Below are positions 11,808 to 24,562 of a stretch of 64,000 bases of DNA, one piece after another. The position numbers and the translations under genes are program-made. The notes beneath the pieces were generated by a model. The model did not search any database, had not been told where the DNA came from, and worked only from the letters and a program-made list of their open reading frames with translations. Position 1 is the stretch's first letter; each line of letters starts with the position of its first letter. This stretch comes from Microvelia longipes (lineage: Eukaryota; Arthropoda; Insecta; Hemiptera; Veliidae), in assembly GCA_018340805.1 (NCBI GenBank), contig JACMZG010001863.1, positions 29,768,885 to 29,832,884 on the forward strand. Reading direction: 5' to 3'.

Positions 11808-12349
11808 ACCTCGACCTTTAACTCCCTCTGACTTATGACAGCTACCTATAAAGTGGCTGAATTTTATGACTAACATGTTTTTAACCAATAACAACTCTAG
11901 AATCTCTCCTTCTAAAAAAGCGTAGGCTTTCGATTTCATCATCATCAGTGCCTAATCATAATCTTCCAGCATTAGATTTTATTTCTAAAATTTCTTTTTC
12001 TATTCTATACTTCCAATACTATAAACAAAATATATAAAAAAGTATTGATTAAATTTATATTTTTTATATAAATTCGTTTATTAGCTATTATTTTATAAAA
12101 TTCATTTATATAACAATTGACCGCGTAGCGGCAAAGAGCCCGAATACCCGGTTTTAGTTTATTTTGAAATTGAATGCTTAAGTAAGTTTTTGAGAGGGAT
12201 CTACTTTGAGAACAGTGTCTCTTTCTATTGCCAGGAGAAGGTACTATTTACACTCCTGTAAACTTACTAAGCAGTCATGTGGCGTAGTCTGGAGAATTCC
12301 AGAATAACTACAAGTATTAGAGGGGAGTGATTCTTTTCCAAACGTCAAC
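11808..12349. other. Non-coding stretch with a short GC motif
   Basis: ACCGCGTAGCG at 12120-12130 recurs at 22905-22915. GC-rich words with a similar flavour (AGCCGAAGG) occur at about 15985 and 21000. I see no gene. Confidence 0.35.
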
Positions 12350-12648
12350 TGGCTAGTGGCGGTCCCAAGCGTATCAACTACGTACTAATCACTGACCGCC
12401 TAGTTGCGCGCAGTTCAACTCACAAAATCAATAAACAGCTATGGCGTCCGGTAGACTCTAGACTCGGCCTCCCGGTCATTTGTTAAAGTATTAGCGCTTA
12501 TTATTATTTAAAAACGCCGTAACCGTGAATAAAAGTAACTCTAGACGTGTGCCGTTCCATCAGCCCGGTCCGTACGACGGGCTCGCAGGCAACAACACTC
12601 GGTCCTCTCGGAGGGGGCAGATATTCGTCGTTTTGGAACCAAAAAACA
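12350..12648 (+). promoter_or_regulatory. CpG-rich patch ending in a strong splice donor: candidate promoter and 5' untranslated exon
   Basis: About two dozen CpG dinucleotides fall within roughly 300 bases, in sharp contrast to the A+T-rich flanks. The patch ends in AAAAAACA|GTGAGTCA, a near-perfect donor at 12649. Such islands in insect genomes often mark promoters of broadly expressed genes and their non-coding first exons. No long frame is present, which fits a 5' UTR. The FNDC3 exon at 39385 has an acceptor and lies on the same strand, so this could be its first exon across a 26.7-kb intron. That link is inference only. Confidence 0.3.
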
Positions 12649-15355
12649 GTGAGTCATCCTCCCACTTCTTTTAAAGACTCCTTTATCTGATAATATGCTT
12701 TATGAAGACTTGTGATCCTGTTCTATCTAAACTCTGGGCTTACTAATCAACCATTTACCCCACTTTAACCTTTAACATGACGTAATAAAACTTTTATCCA
12801 GCTTCATATCTCCAGACACTCCCGGCTGTTTCGTACTATCTTTGTATAAACATTACTTTATATTCTCAACTGTTATACTTTCCCAATTCTCTTTTATCTA
12901 GAACAATATCAGATGCTTGTTATCAATAATAACTGCAAGTATTAAATCAATGTCTGGCCAACATATGCTATATTAGCAACATATGTTGTCTCATCTCCGA
13001 GATGTCATTGTTATTCTTTAGCCTTAACCTTGGAGCTAGTTTAACTAATAATACCGCTTAATTAACCTAAACTAATGAGCATCATTAGAAGCATTAGTTT
13101 TAACAAGCTGTTTATATTTATGAAAGCTGTTTGCAGCATATCTTAAGATCTGTTATTTTAAAATATGTTTATAAATACGTTATTTTATGTTATTTCTTCA
13201 ACCTGATGTAATATTTTTGTTTAAAGTTAAGTCGTAATGGTCAGTTAATTAATGAATGGTTAAGTTGTTTATCTTAACATATGTCGTTAACTGAAGTTGG
13301 TTCAAGTAAAGAGTGGTATCCTTATTCTGTATGCATTGTCCTGGGTGGGAGGACTTGGGCACATAGTAGGGGAGTTAAAGCTAGCTTAGATTTCCTTGCG
13401 GATTCCTTATAAACAGGACTAACTAGGAGACCGGTCTTTAAAGCTACTCTGTGTCTTGAGAGAAGGGGTATCTTATATTTACCAAGCTACCGCTATCTTA
13501 GAACCGACCTAGCCTTGACCCAACCCATACACAAACTAAACTTTCGAAAATTCCTCATAGTTCAAGTCATCTTATTTCTGATATATTTATGTATGCAGTG
13601 TTGTGATAGATATGCCAAAGCTGTATTGTTAGGTAGGGTCTTTAAAGATGCATTGCAACATTACAAGCTAGGGTTCTCCAAGATAAAGAAATTGGCAAGT
13701 TATTCAACAATATATTCGAGCCACCATACAGTCATCATATAGTGGTGTAGCTAGTATTCGAAAAGAGCGAGAGTCCATAGCCCTATACGTATAACAAAAT
13801 TTGTTTAAGTCATTTTGCTATTGGCTGCCGTTTTGTGTATAAGGATCTTCATATAAAAAAATGAACTGGCAATAATTCTAATAATTATATGTTACGGTAC
13901 ATATAATTATGAGCTAAAGTTTGTTTATATTTAACATTAGTGTAACATTTCATTTAAATACGAAATTAAAAAACAGAATAAATTAAGCATTTTGAAAAAT
14001 TTAGATTAAAAATTTCATTTGTAAAACCAAAGCTGCAAATTTTATCACAGCTGTTTACATAAAGTAGGTAATTTTTGCATGGTCATGAATCTTTACACCT
14101 TATTGTAGGAAAATTATGAAATTGTGGGACCAGCAATGCGAGTTCGAAGTTTTAAATGTAATAAAACTTGGGGTAACTTTTCTTGTGTTGAGAAAACTTA
14201 ATTAGCCCTGTGATCATGTGATAGTCTTTGCACATGATACTTAGGTTTTTGCACACGTACTAGAAGAATTTAGGAAAATCTTTACCCTAAAATTTCTCAT
14301 TTTGGGAGCAATCTAGGGTAAAGTAGAGTAAACTCAGGATTAGATGTGTGCGCGAACAGAAAAAGTGTAAATAACCTTCCTGGGTTATCCTACCTTCCTA
14401 GCTAAACAAAATAAATAATCGTAATTCACAATATTGTTTAATTTGTTATTTTACGGGATCTAAATTGTTTTAGGCAGACTCGTTGAAATTTACCTTTCTT
14501 TTTGTTCAAATTATACAATTATTACTTCAAATTTGTGTAAATAATTTTTTTTCATTAATCTGCACTATCCTTTGTAAACAATTACCGGGCCAATTGCAAG
14601 TTATAAATAATTTTTGTTCAAATTAGGTACGTACAAAAATCAGCATTCTGTTGGGACTTGTAAATCCGATTTCAGGCGATATAAGACGTTGTGATCATTA
14701 TAACAAGAGATATAATTATTCTTTCTTTGATTAAAGATAGTACATAGTTATTACTTTATTTATTTTTACTCCAGAACACTATTTTACTCGGTCTTAGGAG
14801 GAGTAAAAAGTGCAGTTTAGAGTAAGATTCTTCTTGCCCAAATTTCGTTACGAAAACAGTGTAGGGCATTTTGGAATAGAATCGAGGACGTACCCGAACA
14901 TAGTTCTTACTCCAAGTTACTCTAGTGCTTGTGTACACTGAAGTATAGTGCCGAACAAACCTTTACCATCTTACATTTAGCCTACTACTAAACTAAAGTT
15001 CATAACACCTTTCAGTAGATTAGGGTATGAGTAATGAGTTGCTTTATACAGTGTATCCCCGGATGTTCTTACCTAAAGTTTCAAAGAAAAAAAATCAATT
15101 TTCGAGACAAAGTCGGACTTCATAAAAAGTTCTGCTTGTTTTGAAATGAGCATTCATCACAATAGAAATTCAGAACCTTAAACCTTGTACCCGAAAATAA
15201 TACTTTTCCATAAAAAGAAGAATTAAATATTATCCAAGAGAAACTAGGTGTAATTTTGATAATGCGACAAAATGTTCCTTCAAATGGGGAAATTTTTATA
15301 AAGAATAACATTTTGTCGAAGTAGACCTAAAGTTTTCCCTTTTTTTACTTTTTGA
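12649..15355. other. Putative intron sequence, nothing recognised
   Basis: It begins with the GTGAGT donor-like word at 12649. No exon, RNA gene or repeat family is identified. The open frames at 13515-13742 (+), 14756-14938 (-) and 15120-15311 (-) have no coding character. Confidence 0.4.
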
Positions 15356-15360
15356 AAAAG

Positions 15361-15370
15361 TTATATATAT

Positions 15371-15404
<34 letters not shown>

Positions 15405-15460
15405 ATATATATATATATTTATATATATATATATATCTGTGTGTGTGTGTGTGTGTGTAT
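15361..15460. repeat. Compound (AT)n-(GT)n microsatellite
   Basis: About 75 bases of interrupted AT dinucleotides are followed by about 10 GT repeats (15437-15458). Confidence 0.97.
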
Positions 15461-16090
15461 GAATGTACGAGATTTTTGTTCCTAGAACGTTTCTATGGGA
15501 CACAATAACTTTAGAACGCTTTCTTGAAATTGAAATTTTTCTTGAATCGAATTGAAACTTGGTAAAATTATCAACCTTTGTGAACCCTATGTGTGACGTC
15601 ATAAACCCACAATAATGACCCCACAAACATTTCAATAAATCACAAATCTTCTTGTAGTGCTTAGATTGAGCTAAAATTGTTTACACGTATACTACTATGT
15701 ATGGTTCACAAAAATATCAAGTTTCATTTTATAATCAGTATTATTTCACAGTATAGTTTGACGGTATATATGTCAAACAAAACATTATGTCATTTGATTG
15801 ACAAAATGTAAACAAATCATGTTTTTTGACTAATAAATTTGAAAATTCGGTTATATCATGGCAGTATGCTTCTTACATAAACCAGTAGTATGACGAACTG
15901 ATAAAGTACAACATGTGGCTGGGAAGCGGCCACAGGGAGGCGCGGGGGTAGCGGCCCATAGCGCCGACTCTGCGAAACGGCTAAGAAGCCGAAGGCATTT
16001 TGTTTTTATTCACAGTTTATTTGAAAAAACGTCAAAACAAATAGAGCAATACTTTTTTATATACCTACAGGATAAATGAGGAAAATTAAT
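15461..16090. repeat. Mixed dispersed-repeat fragments related to the 5S-like family
   Basis: GTGACGTCATAAACCCACAA at about 15593 is the CRE-containing core of the 5S-like family in a diverged copy. CAGTATG, AAACCAGTAGTATGA and ACTGATAAAGTACA (15860-15912) are shared with 35945-35998. A terminal fragment (TATATACCTACAGGATAAAT) lies at about 16057-16085 on the minus strand. Confidence 0.55.
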
Positions 16091-17287
16091 TAGATAATTA
16101 TGTGTCACAAGATAACAAAGTTGCTTTAAAACTGGTACTATTCACTCTATCATCCCTCTACCAGGCACAAATTATGTTTTTATACTTATTTTGCTAATCG
16201 GCAGCGAATAAAGCCTGCAGTTCCTAACTTTTTTTTATCTAGATACACTTCTATACTGTTTTATTTAGTCAAATATTGCCGTTTGGGTCACAGTCGCAAC
16301 GATCCCTGCCATTTAGTTATTAGCGTTTTATATGTTCTTTGTAATTTTTAATCAAATAAATCTGCCAGGTTTAATAACTCATACATTTAATTTCTATTTT
16401 CTGTTCATACATACGTGTTTACAAAGGGAATATGTATGAAGTTAAATGCTAGTTTAATATAAGAAGGAGATGAAATATGTGGAGTTGTGTTCTTCCTGCC
16501 TCGCATAGCATGTGCTATGTTCTATTCATTCTCTAGTTGAATAGTTATTTTCATAGTTAATCTGTTAGGTTGTCCTCTAGTCATGGACATGTTTTCTTCT
16601 TCCTTCTTGACTCTCGTAACAGTAACAATTTGTCTTGTTCTGTACTGTAACTCGCTCTTGTTTCTTTTTAACTTCCATTCCTTATACAATATCTATATCT
16701 AAGATTTCTATGTGATTGTCACATTACTTGGCGTTTACTGCAATCAAAAACTGAGTGCTTTAGCATTAGCTGGTTAATTCCAGTGGCGTAAATGCAATTT
16801 TTAAGTGGCAGGAATGAAAATTGACCCTTTAATTGACCCTGAATGTGTCTATTTCCATTAAAAACTTGGGGTTCACGCCTTATTGTATTAAACCAACATA
16901 GTTGTAGACGTTATCTAAATTTATACGCCGCTCAAGACCTAACTAACATATTTAGGAATCCGATTTTATAACTTCTAATTCCGATCGGTTTTTAATGATA
17001 CGCGGACATTTAAATAGTCTATTAGGAGCAAGCATGGGGAACCCCCCTCCCCTAATTATTATAATTCTGCTCCAAGATTGGAAAATATTACTAAAGAGGA
17101 GCTCCCCAAAATTTGTTTGGAGAATCCACTTTTGGATCTAAAACAAACTAGTAAAGTAGAATCCTTTATCAAAGTACAATATTAAGTTCCTTTATCAAAG
17201 TAATTCCATGTAAGTTGAACGATTTCGCTTTGCTCGTGTTACAACCCTTTCTCCTCACTATAGTGAAGAAATAAATTAATTTTTATT
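16091..17287. other. Non-coding A+T-rich stretch, nothing recognised
   Basis: No exon-like frame, RNA gene or repeat known from elsewhere in the window. Confidence 0.45.
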
Positions 17288-17340
17288 CAACATATAAAAA
17301 ATGTCATATGTATATATACATATGACATTTCTATATGTTG
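17288..17340. repeat. 53-bp near-perfect palindrome
   Basis: CAACATATA and GTCATATGTATA at the left are mirrored as TATACATATGAC and TATATGTTG at the right, with only the A-run/T-run between them imperfect. Confidence 0.92.
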
Positions 17341-17681
17341 TATATATTTTTTTTTTTAGTACAACTACACCTATAGACTGACAACACAATACTTTTCTTA
17401 TATTCCTACGTTATAAATGAGGGAAAGTAAAAATGTAAAATTATAATAATAAATTATTAAATTAATTATTACAATTAATTATTTTAATTATACCCATAAA
17501 ACTCTTTTTGAAAGATAATTTTTTAAAATGTATACATAAACAGGATAGTTAATACTAATAATTTGCTGTAGCGTCATTAGATACTTTTGAAAAATTAAAA
17601 TGCAAAGGATTATCTATACTCAAAATATTTTCAATAATTTATTTAACGCATTTAGGAACATTAGGGTTTTAATTGAATAAA

Positions 17682-17720
17682 CCCTGATTATATAGGTCTT
17701 TAGTACCTATATAATCAGGG
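17682..17720. repeat. Perfect 16-bp-stem hairpin
   Basis: CCCTGATTATATAGGT and its complement ACCTATATAATCAGGG are separated by CTTTAGT. Confidence 0.95.
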
Positions 17721-17754
17721 CACAGACGACTTGTTGAATTAGAAACAATTTTCA

Positions 17755-18198
17755 AAGGTCGAATATCTAGAACGTTGGATCACCAACAAACTTTTTTTAT
17801 AATTTTTTTTTCAAAATTTCAGTAATTAGCTGGATTTGTATAAATGAAGCCTATTCAGTAATCTGCACGCTCTTTTGGTTAATCTCAAAGAGTATTTACA
17901 TTCACTCAACGATTTATTTTTAATCTAACTTGGTACATACATAACTACTGTTAGACGTCAATATTTTGTGTTATATTTTGACATGTCAACATTGACGTCT
18001 AACAGTAGTTATGTATGTACCAAGTTAGATTAAAAATAAATCGTTGAGTGAAAGTAAATACTCTTTGAGATTAACCGAAAAAATTACGGAAATAGGCTTC
18101 ATTTATCACAAATCTGGCTAATTACTGAAAATTTTGAAAAAAAAATATAAAAAAAGTTTGTTGGTGATCCAACGTTCTAGATATTCGACCGCGCCTTA
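17755..18198. mobile_element. Palindromic MITE, second copy
   Basis: Nearly complete inverted halves meet around 17985. Shared landmarks with the 373-783 copy are GGTCGAATATCTAGAACG at the left, GACGTCTAACAGTAGTTATG near the centre and GATATTCGACCGCGCCTT at the right. The outermost few bases of the left end are lost. Confidence 0.88.
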
Positions 18199-18262
18199 TT
18201 TCAAAGTATATGCAATCTTACCACAATAACTTAAACGTTCTTCTCCGTATTTTTAGGTCTTT

Positions 18263-19030
18263 GTTTTACTTTAGGTAGGTATATAGGAAAAATATTGAGT
18301 TTGAAATAAAATCCGAAACCGGTATTTTAACTGAATTATTAGTTTCAGGTGTTTTAAGACTCTCTGAGTGGTTTTGACAAAGCTTTCTGTCTGTATGTGT
18401 GTATGTTTGTTTCTTTGTCTGCTATTATCGTGTCTCCCAGTGTGTTTATGCTAAAAAGTTGAAACTTGGTACCAAAAATTACAAATATTAGTTCTAGTTG
18501 TTTTATCAGGAAAATATTTTTTATGACGTCATGAACATACAATAATGATTTGATAAATGTTACGAGCAAAAATGTCTTAAAAGGAAAAATGTTTTGATTG
18601 ATTTCAAATAAAACCAACACATGTGCCAAGTTTCCTCTCGTTATCAGGAAACTAAGCATAACTTATGAGCGTTATGAAAGTTATGAACGTTATAATTTAT
18701 GAAAGTTATGAACGTTATAACTTATGAGCGTTATGAAAGTTATGAACGTTATAATTTATGAAAGTTATGAACGTTATAACTTATGAAAAATAATCCAAAT
18801 TAGTTGAAATTTAGTAAATAAGTATACTAATTTTGTTCAATACGACGAGTATCGACTTTGTTTCTTGGATTATAAAGGTTAAGTAGCATCGAACGAGGCC
18901 AGTGCCTGGATGACTAACCATCGGAAATAAAAAGATTGTATTTACTATCTCAGGACGAGCGAAGCGAGTCCGAAGACGTGTTGCAGTAGGTCATTATTAT
19001 ATTCTGAGGACGAGCAAAGCAAGTCTGAAG
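18263..19030 (+). repeat. 5S-like repeat family, near full length
   Basis: The 5' terminal region (GGTAGGTATATAGGAAAA) is followed by the GTCTGTATGTGTGTATG tract, the TATGACGTCATGA CRE word (about 18521), a local AACGTTATAA-type tandem expansion, the 5S-like segment (18873-18927) and two hairpins (GGACGAGCGAAGCGAGTCC at 18953; second at 19008). The extreme 3' end is lost. Confidence 0.88.
18658..18790. repeat. Short tandem repeat within the 5S-like copy
   Basis: AACTTATGAGCGTTATGAA and AGTTATGAACGTTATAA alternate about six times. The unit is itself partly palindromic (AACGTT). Confidence 0.93.
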
Positions 19031-19352
19031 TAGGGAGGACTCAGGGATAGTGAAACTATATTTTTATTCTTAACGGTAACCCATCAATGCACTGACCTCA
19101 CTTAATCCTACTTAGCATTACTGATTCGACAAATCTCTTAGATGTACTAGCCGTAGTGACATGTTACATAAAGAGATACTCAATTGGATCATTATTAACT
19201 GTTTATATATTAGCTGCTCTTTATAGGAATTTTTATTTGTATAACTTATTATTATTATTATTATTATTGATAAAAATTGGTTCGGCTGTTTTCATTTGAT
19301 ACTATTTATTAAATATTTCATCTAAATCTCAACTTATACTTTTTATACCTAA

Positions 19353-20044
19353 TAGTCCAAGAGCCAGGACTAAAAAATGCGACTCATTTTGTACTACTTC
19401 AAACCAAATTTTTATGAAAATATACCTTAAATTATGAAGGAAAAGCATAGTCTGCCTATCCAGAGTGAAGCCCTTCATATGAATGCGTTCGCTCAAAATA
19501 TTAGAAAATCGCACAAATTCGCGTTTTCTTGGAATAAAGCTGTAGGTCGTGTGCAAAACATGAAAAGAGGATTTTTTAAGTTTTTAAAATTTACTATAAA
19601 ACGAGTGTTTTTCGTCAAAATCGGATAACTACAACTAAAGTTATGACATTTGTTAAATGAACAAATGTCGACGAAAAAGTCGATTTTTTCAAAACAATTC
19701 GCTGACTTATCATAAATTAACCATTTTTATTATTTTTGAAAGAAACCGTAACTTTGGTTTCCAATTTTGATGATTGAACATTCGCATTATTTGGCATTGT
19801 ATCGTCTTTAAAAATGTTCTATTTTTGTTTTGCACACGACCCACAGGGAACATCTTATTCCAATAAGAAAACGGGAATTTGTGCGATTTTCTTATTTTTT
19901 GAGGGAGCGTATTCATATGAAGGGCTCCACACTGGATGGGCAGGCTATGTTTTTTCTTCATAATTTAAGGTATATTTTTTTAAAAAATTTGGTTTAAAGT
20001 AGTACAAAATTAGTCACATTTCTTCAGTTCCGGCTCTTGGACTA
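19353..20044. mobile_element. 692-bp fold-back DNA element with long inverted arms
   Basis: The ends TAGTCCAAGAGCCAGGACT and, in complement, TAGTCCAAGAGCCGGAACT continue as inverted arms for some 260 bases (GTACTACTT, ATATACCTTAAATTATGAAG, then the CTTCATATGAA region on both sides). There is no transposase. The terminal word CCAAGAGCC is shared with the element at 56111-56634. The 64-83 codon frames on both strands are mirror images generated by the arms. Confidence 0.87.
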
Positions 20045-21874
20045 AAATATTTATTATAATATTAATAAATGACATAATGAAGTAATGTCATTATAGTGAT
20101 TTCATTATAAATAGTCCATTTAACTCTTTCGTCTTTGGTACATACCTCCCGCGAGTTCTATGGCAATCTGAATATAAAATAGAGTGTCATAACAACTTTT
20201 TAATAAATGTAATATTATTGCTCTTTTTTTCTTCCAGTGTTTTTTTTTTCAACAAAAGATCGTTTAAAAGCTATTTTGACCCCCTGAATAACTTTTGTTA
20301 GGGGAAAAAGTTTTTCGTTCAAACTTTTAAGTTATTGTCAAACTCCGCTAAACGTAAGAAAGTTTTTACCTAACTATACTTTTCAACTCATCAATTTTAT
20401 CCTCTCTTGCTGACTTTGAATGGATTTTCAAAGAAAGCTTTGGGATCTATACATTTCTCGGTAAGTTAAAATAACTTTTGAAATAAGAGAAAAAGGTCGC
20501 ATTAAAGATTAAGAGTTAAAATCTTTTTTTCCTACTTATTACTTCATTGAATGAATTATATTATTCTAATTATAAGTAATTATATTACTTCCTTGAATTT
20601 ATTATAAGTACTTATTAATGCATTGATGAATTATGTTATTATAATTATAGAAATTTGTAATTGCCCTATTTTTAAAAAATTTCCAATCAGCATTTTCTCT
20701 TCTTCAGGTTTAATATAATTGTTTTTCTCAACATCGAAATGATTTCTTATTGAGACTTTACAGACATCATAAACGTTGTATATGATAGAAAAATAAGTAC
20801 AAACTTACCTTCCCAAAGGCGCGAAATGTTAGTTATGTAACAATAATAAGACTAATTCCTCGTATATTCTCATTTTAGGGTAAATAAAACACTTAAATGA
20901 CTAACTCTTATGATTTTTAATAAAAATATAAAGTTACGACCTGGTACCAATCAAAATAAAGAACATTACTTTTCATGTAGGTTGCTGAGCGACCAAGAGG
21001 CCGAAGGGCTCTTGTTTTTCATTGGGATATATAGAGAAAAGCTAATAATTTGAACCATGTCATGCACTGACCATCCATCAATCCATTGATGTAAAAATTT
21101 GCTAAACCCGTAAAATATTTTATATTCCTATATTTTATAACAAAAATTTATGGGCTAAAATACGTCATTGGTTTTAATAGTGTTTTATTACTCTATTTAA
21201 TTGGTTGAAACTTCTTGGTTAATTGATTTTTTTATAAACTACCCAGAAGAGCCATAAAAACTATTACTATTTAAATTACTAAGGCAGCCTTGCATCTACT
21301 AAAATTAAATATGACATGCTGACGTTTAAACTGGAGTATATTTTTTGATTGAGTAAATTTAGTAATAAAACCCAAGTTTGACATTATTCGGTTTTCTTAT
21401 CACACGCATTCATTATTTAGTAATCAATCAATAGGTTGATAATGATTGATGTGGCTTCTAAGTTGATTATAATACAGTCAGAATAGAAATGTTTTGATGG
21501 TATTTCACTGTATCATGATGTATGATTTATTATAATTTTGTTCCGATGGAGGCTTCTCTATACTTGAAAGAGATTTCTTAAAAGAGAACGTCAGAACACA
21601 CTGGACGCTGGTTTAATTGTATATTTTTATTTATAGCTTAGAGATTTGTTACATAACTCAAGACGTTTGGTAACTTTATTTCAAGTGTTTCCATACAGAG
21701 ACGCCAAAGTAATAAGTTGTCGAAAAAAGTTACTGGGTACCCCGTACCGGCTTTTTTAGCGAATTTTCTTCAAATGAATGAAAATTAAGCTTAAGAGGTT
21801 ATTTGGATGACGGAAGTGGATAGGGGGAGTGTGGGGATCGATTGGCCATTTCATATCAACTATATATATTTGAA
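20045..21874. other. Non-coding A+T-rich stretch, nothing recognised
   Basis: The only notable word is GAGGCCGAAGGGCTCTTG near 20998, GC-rich and imperfectly palindromic. Confidence 0.4.
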
Positions 21875-21875
21875 A

Positions 21876-21879
<4 letters not shown>

Positions 21880-21952
<73 letters not shown>
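21880..21952. repeat. (AT)n microsatellite
   Basis: About 36 uninterrupted AT dinucleotides. Confidence 0.98.
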
Positions 21953-21956
<4 letters not shown>

Positions 21957-23318
21957 GCGAATCAATGAGCGTGCCTTATATTTTGAAACTCTTATGTTCA
22001 TTGCTATTAATTTGTAATGGATTAAAGTTGTATCTGAATCTCGTTCAACTTTCTAGATCTACATATCTCAAAACTGCACCGAATAGTTACTTGAACGATC
22101 TGTTCAAAGAGTAAACACTTCACTGGAGAAAGATCATTTTAACTGGGGTGCATATAAAATTATAAAACTCGTATATTAGCAATAATTAAGAACAGCTGCG
22201 TTTTAGATTAGAAATAGCAGATTACACTTATATTTTTAGATAACTTATGACTTCATCTGTGTTAGTTGAACATTTTCCTTAGGCATCAAGGAATAAAAGT
22301 TTGGGTTCACTTAATAATTTGATTGTAACAATTATTCAACTCGTTAAAAATTGATTAGCAATTATTACTTTAGCAAGATAATTAAAGTGCTTATTTTACG
22401 GACGTCCTTAAAAAAAAGTAATGTAAAGCATATAAGTGCGTGAAGTGCGTTTATTGCGCATTTCTGGGCTGATTGGAATTTCCAATGACTTAGTCGATAG
22501 ATATCTGAGAAGGCTATTATAAGACCTGGGGAGCCTGGTTGACCTTCTGTCGTCCAGTCTGGCAAGGACGAAACATTTCTTTCAATCCTCCTCATACCAA
22601 ATCTCCTTATTGCGCCTTAACAATAAAACAGAGTTTTTAGTAGAACTAATTCAATATTATGAGATATGCACAATACTTATAAATCGCACGTTTAGTTTTA
22701 TACCTGTAGTTTTTAAGGTTAAATCAGTACTTAGTTAATAAACCAAATTTATTTATAGCTTCTACAAAGAATTAAGTGATACAAACAAAATTGTCCAAAG
22801 CAATTGTAATACAACAAAGCTGTGGAGCAAATTGTCCGCCGAATATTAGGCCGGAAAATAACTTGTTTTTTACTGATTTTTTCCAGAAATATCAGAAGGC
22901 CTTAACCGCGTAGCGTCCGGGAGCCTATGGCCTCCTGTTAAATTTTTAAACGGAGGTTTTTATAGATTATTGCTGGATCAATTTTTATAACGTTGTATAA
23001 CATTATATTGTTGTCTACTTAATATATCGCTTTTGTTTGATGGAAATTAATGTTTCTTTTGTTATTTATAAATGCATTAGCTTGTCTTGTTATCCTTGAC
23101 TCCCAGATTGACCTTTTCATTAAACTAAAACATGATGGAAAAACAAGTTTCCTCCTTCAACTTTTTACGTAGAGTTAATACAAATATAAGCTCACAAATT
23201 AGTTTGATTATGTTTTATCAAGTCCAAAGGCACTTTTTAAGCCCTGTAAAATAGCAATCGTAGAATAATAGAGGGGTTATTTAACAGGCGGAAATTTAGT
23301 TCTGTAGAGGCTTAAGCA
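21953..23318. other. Non-coding stretch with one unassigned open frame
   Basis: A 76-codon minus-strand frame (22365-22595) has mixed, mildly protein-like composition (MRRIERNVSSLPDWTTEG) and a GC-richer start. I recognise no homology and do not call a gene. ACCGCGTAGCG at 22905 recurs at 12120. Confidence 0.35.
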
Positions 23319-23660
23319 GTTTTTGGAGCATGAGAATGAGTTTGAGCATTTGTTTCGTTAGATAAAACGTTAAAATAATTTTGGAGCATGAGAATGAGTT
23401 TGAGCATTTCCTTAGATAAACCGTTAAAATAATTTTGGAGCATGAGAATGAGTTTGAGCATTTCCTTAGATAAACCGTTAAAATAATTTTGGAGCATGAG
23501 AATGAGTTTGAGCATTTCCTTAGATTAACCGTTGAAAATAATTTTGGAGCATGAGAATGAGTTTGAGCATTTCCTTAGATAAACCGTTAAAATAATTTTG
23601 AAGCATGAGAATGAGTTTGAGCATTTGTTTCGTTAGATAAACCGTTAAAATAATTTTGAT
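23319..23660. repeat. 54-62-bp minisatellite, six units
   Basis: The unit contains GGAGCATGAGAATGAGTTTG then AGCATTTCCTTAGATAAACC. Units start near 23322, 23378, 23433, 23487, 23543 and 23597. The first and last carry a TTTGTTTCGTTAG variant, so expansion happened from the middle. Confidence 0.95.
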
Positions 23661-23858
23661 CCTTAATTAAAGTAGATTAAATCACTTTTTTAAAAAAATT
23701 ACAACAAAACGCAAATTTCCGAGTATTTGTTACTTTGGAAGACATAAAATTTATAAGCGTGATGTAAAATTGATAACGTGCTTAAAAATAGATTATGTAA
23801 CTAGGCAGTGAACTGGAATTTTATTGGTGCGGACATTTTTGTATTGTGTTGCAGCACT

Positions 23859-23895
23859 AATTATTCTTTTTGCGTTGCATGCAAAAAGAATAATT
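23859..23895. repeat. Perfect 15-bp-stem hairpin
   Basis: AATTATTCTTTTTGC and its complement (23881-23895) flank a 7-base loop. Confidence 0.95.
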
Positions 23896-24062
23896 AAATA
23901 TTAGTGTACCAAATGCCGTGCATCTATATGTATTTGGTGTCCAGACGACAAAAGAATTATTTAATTCCTTAAAATATTAGGAGTGAGAACACCATTTAAC
24001 ATTAGTCAAAACATGAATCCTTCGGACACTGATAAAAATGTTTGAAAATTATTATTGTTAGT

Positions 24063-24116
24063 CTAAAACACCTCCTTAGGGTTGAATCCTATAAATATCT
24101 TTCAGGACCAACCAAT
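24063..24116 (+). repeat. Fragment of an unnamed dispersed repeat
   Basis: ACACCTCCTTAGGGTTGAAT then CCTATAAATATCTTTCAGGA is repeated in complement at 46018-46070 (TAGGATTCAACCCTAAGGAG). Confidence 0.8.
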
Positions 24117-24378
24117 TGGGTCTAATGCACATATACATACATATATGACATACGGATACCCGTTTCCGTATTTAGGTATGTTCTCTTTAGATTTAATTTA
24201 AAGCAATCATCACCAATTAAAATTGGTAACCTCTAGTAACTATTACTAGAGGTAGTAACCATAAACCACCACTAACCATTAGATAACAGTAATAATAACA
24301 GAAAAAGAAAGCAGGTGAAACTCGTTTCATTAATTAAATTTTTACTCAAAACGTTTTTTACTAAATCAATTTAATAAT

Positions 24379-24562
24379 AATTATAGTACAACAGACGGCT
24401 AAAATCAGTTAACAGCGTGGGAAAATCTGTTGTGAAACCAACGAGGTTGGTCTGATTTGAAATGGTGGGCGTGGTTTAACAGCCAGGACTAACCTCATTG
24501 GCTCCCTCGCATTATTTTTTCCGCCCTTTTAACTGATTTTAACCGTGTGTCGTACTATAATT
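24379..24562. mobile_element. 184-bp MITE
   Basis: The ends are AATTATAGTACAACAGACGG and, in complement, AATTATAGTACGACACACGG, followed on both sides by TAAAATCAGTTAA. The arms extend into AACGAGG/CCTCATTGG. A related half copy lies at 35813-35933. Confidence 0.88.

Noticed and set aside
15345..15635. 96-codon minus-strand frame with (IY)n and (HT)n
   Set aside because: It is mostly a microsatellite plus a dispersed repeat.
19434..19961. Paired similar frames on opposite strands (MKEKHSLPIQ and MKKKHSLPIQ)
   Set aside because: They are mirror images produced by the inverted arms of the fold-back element.
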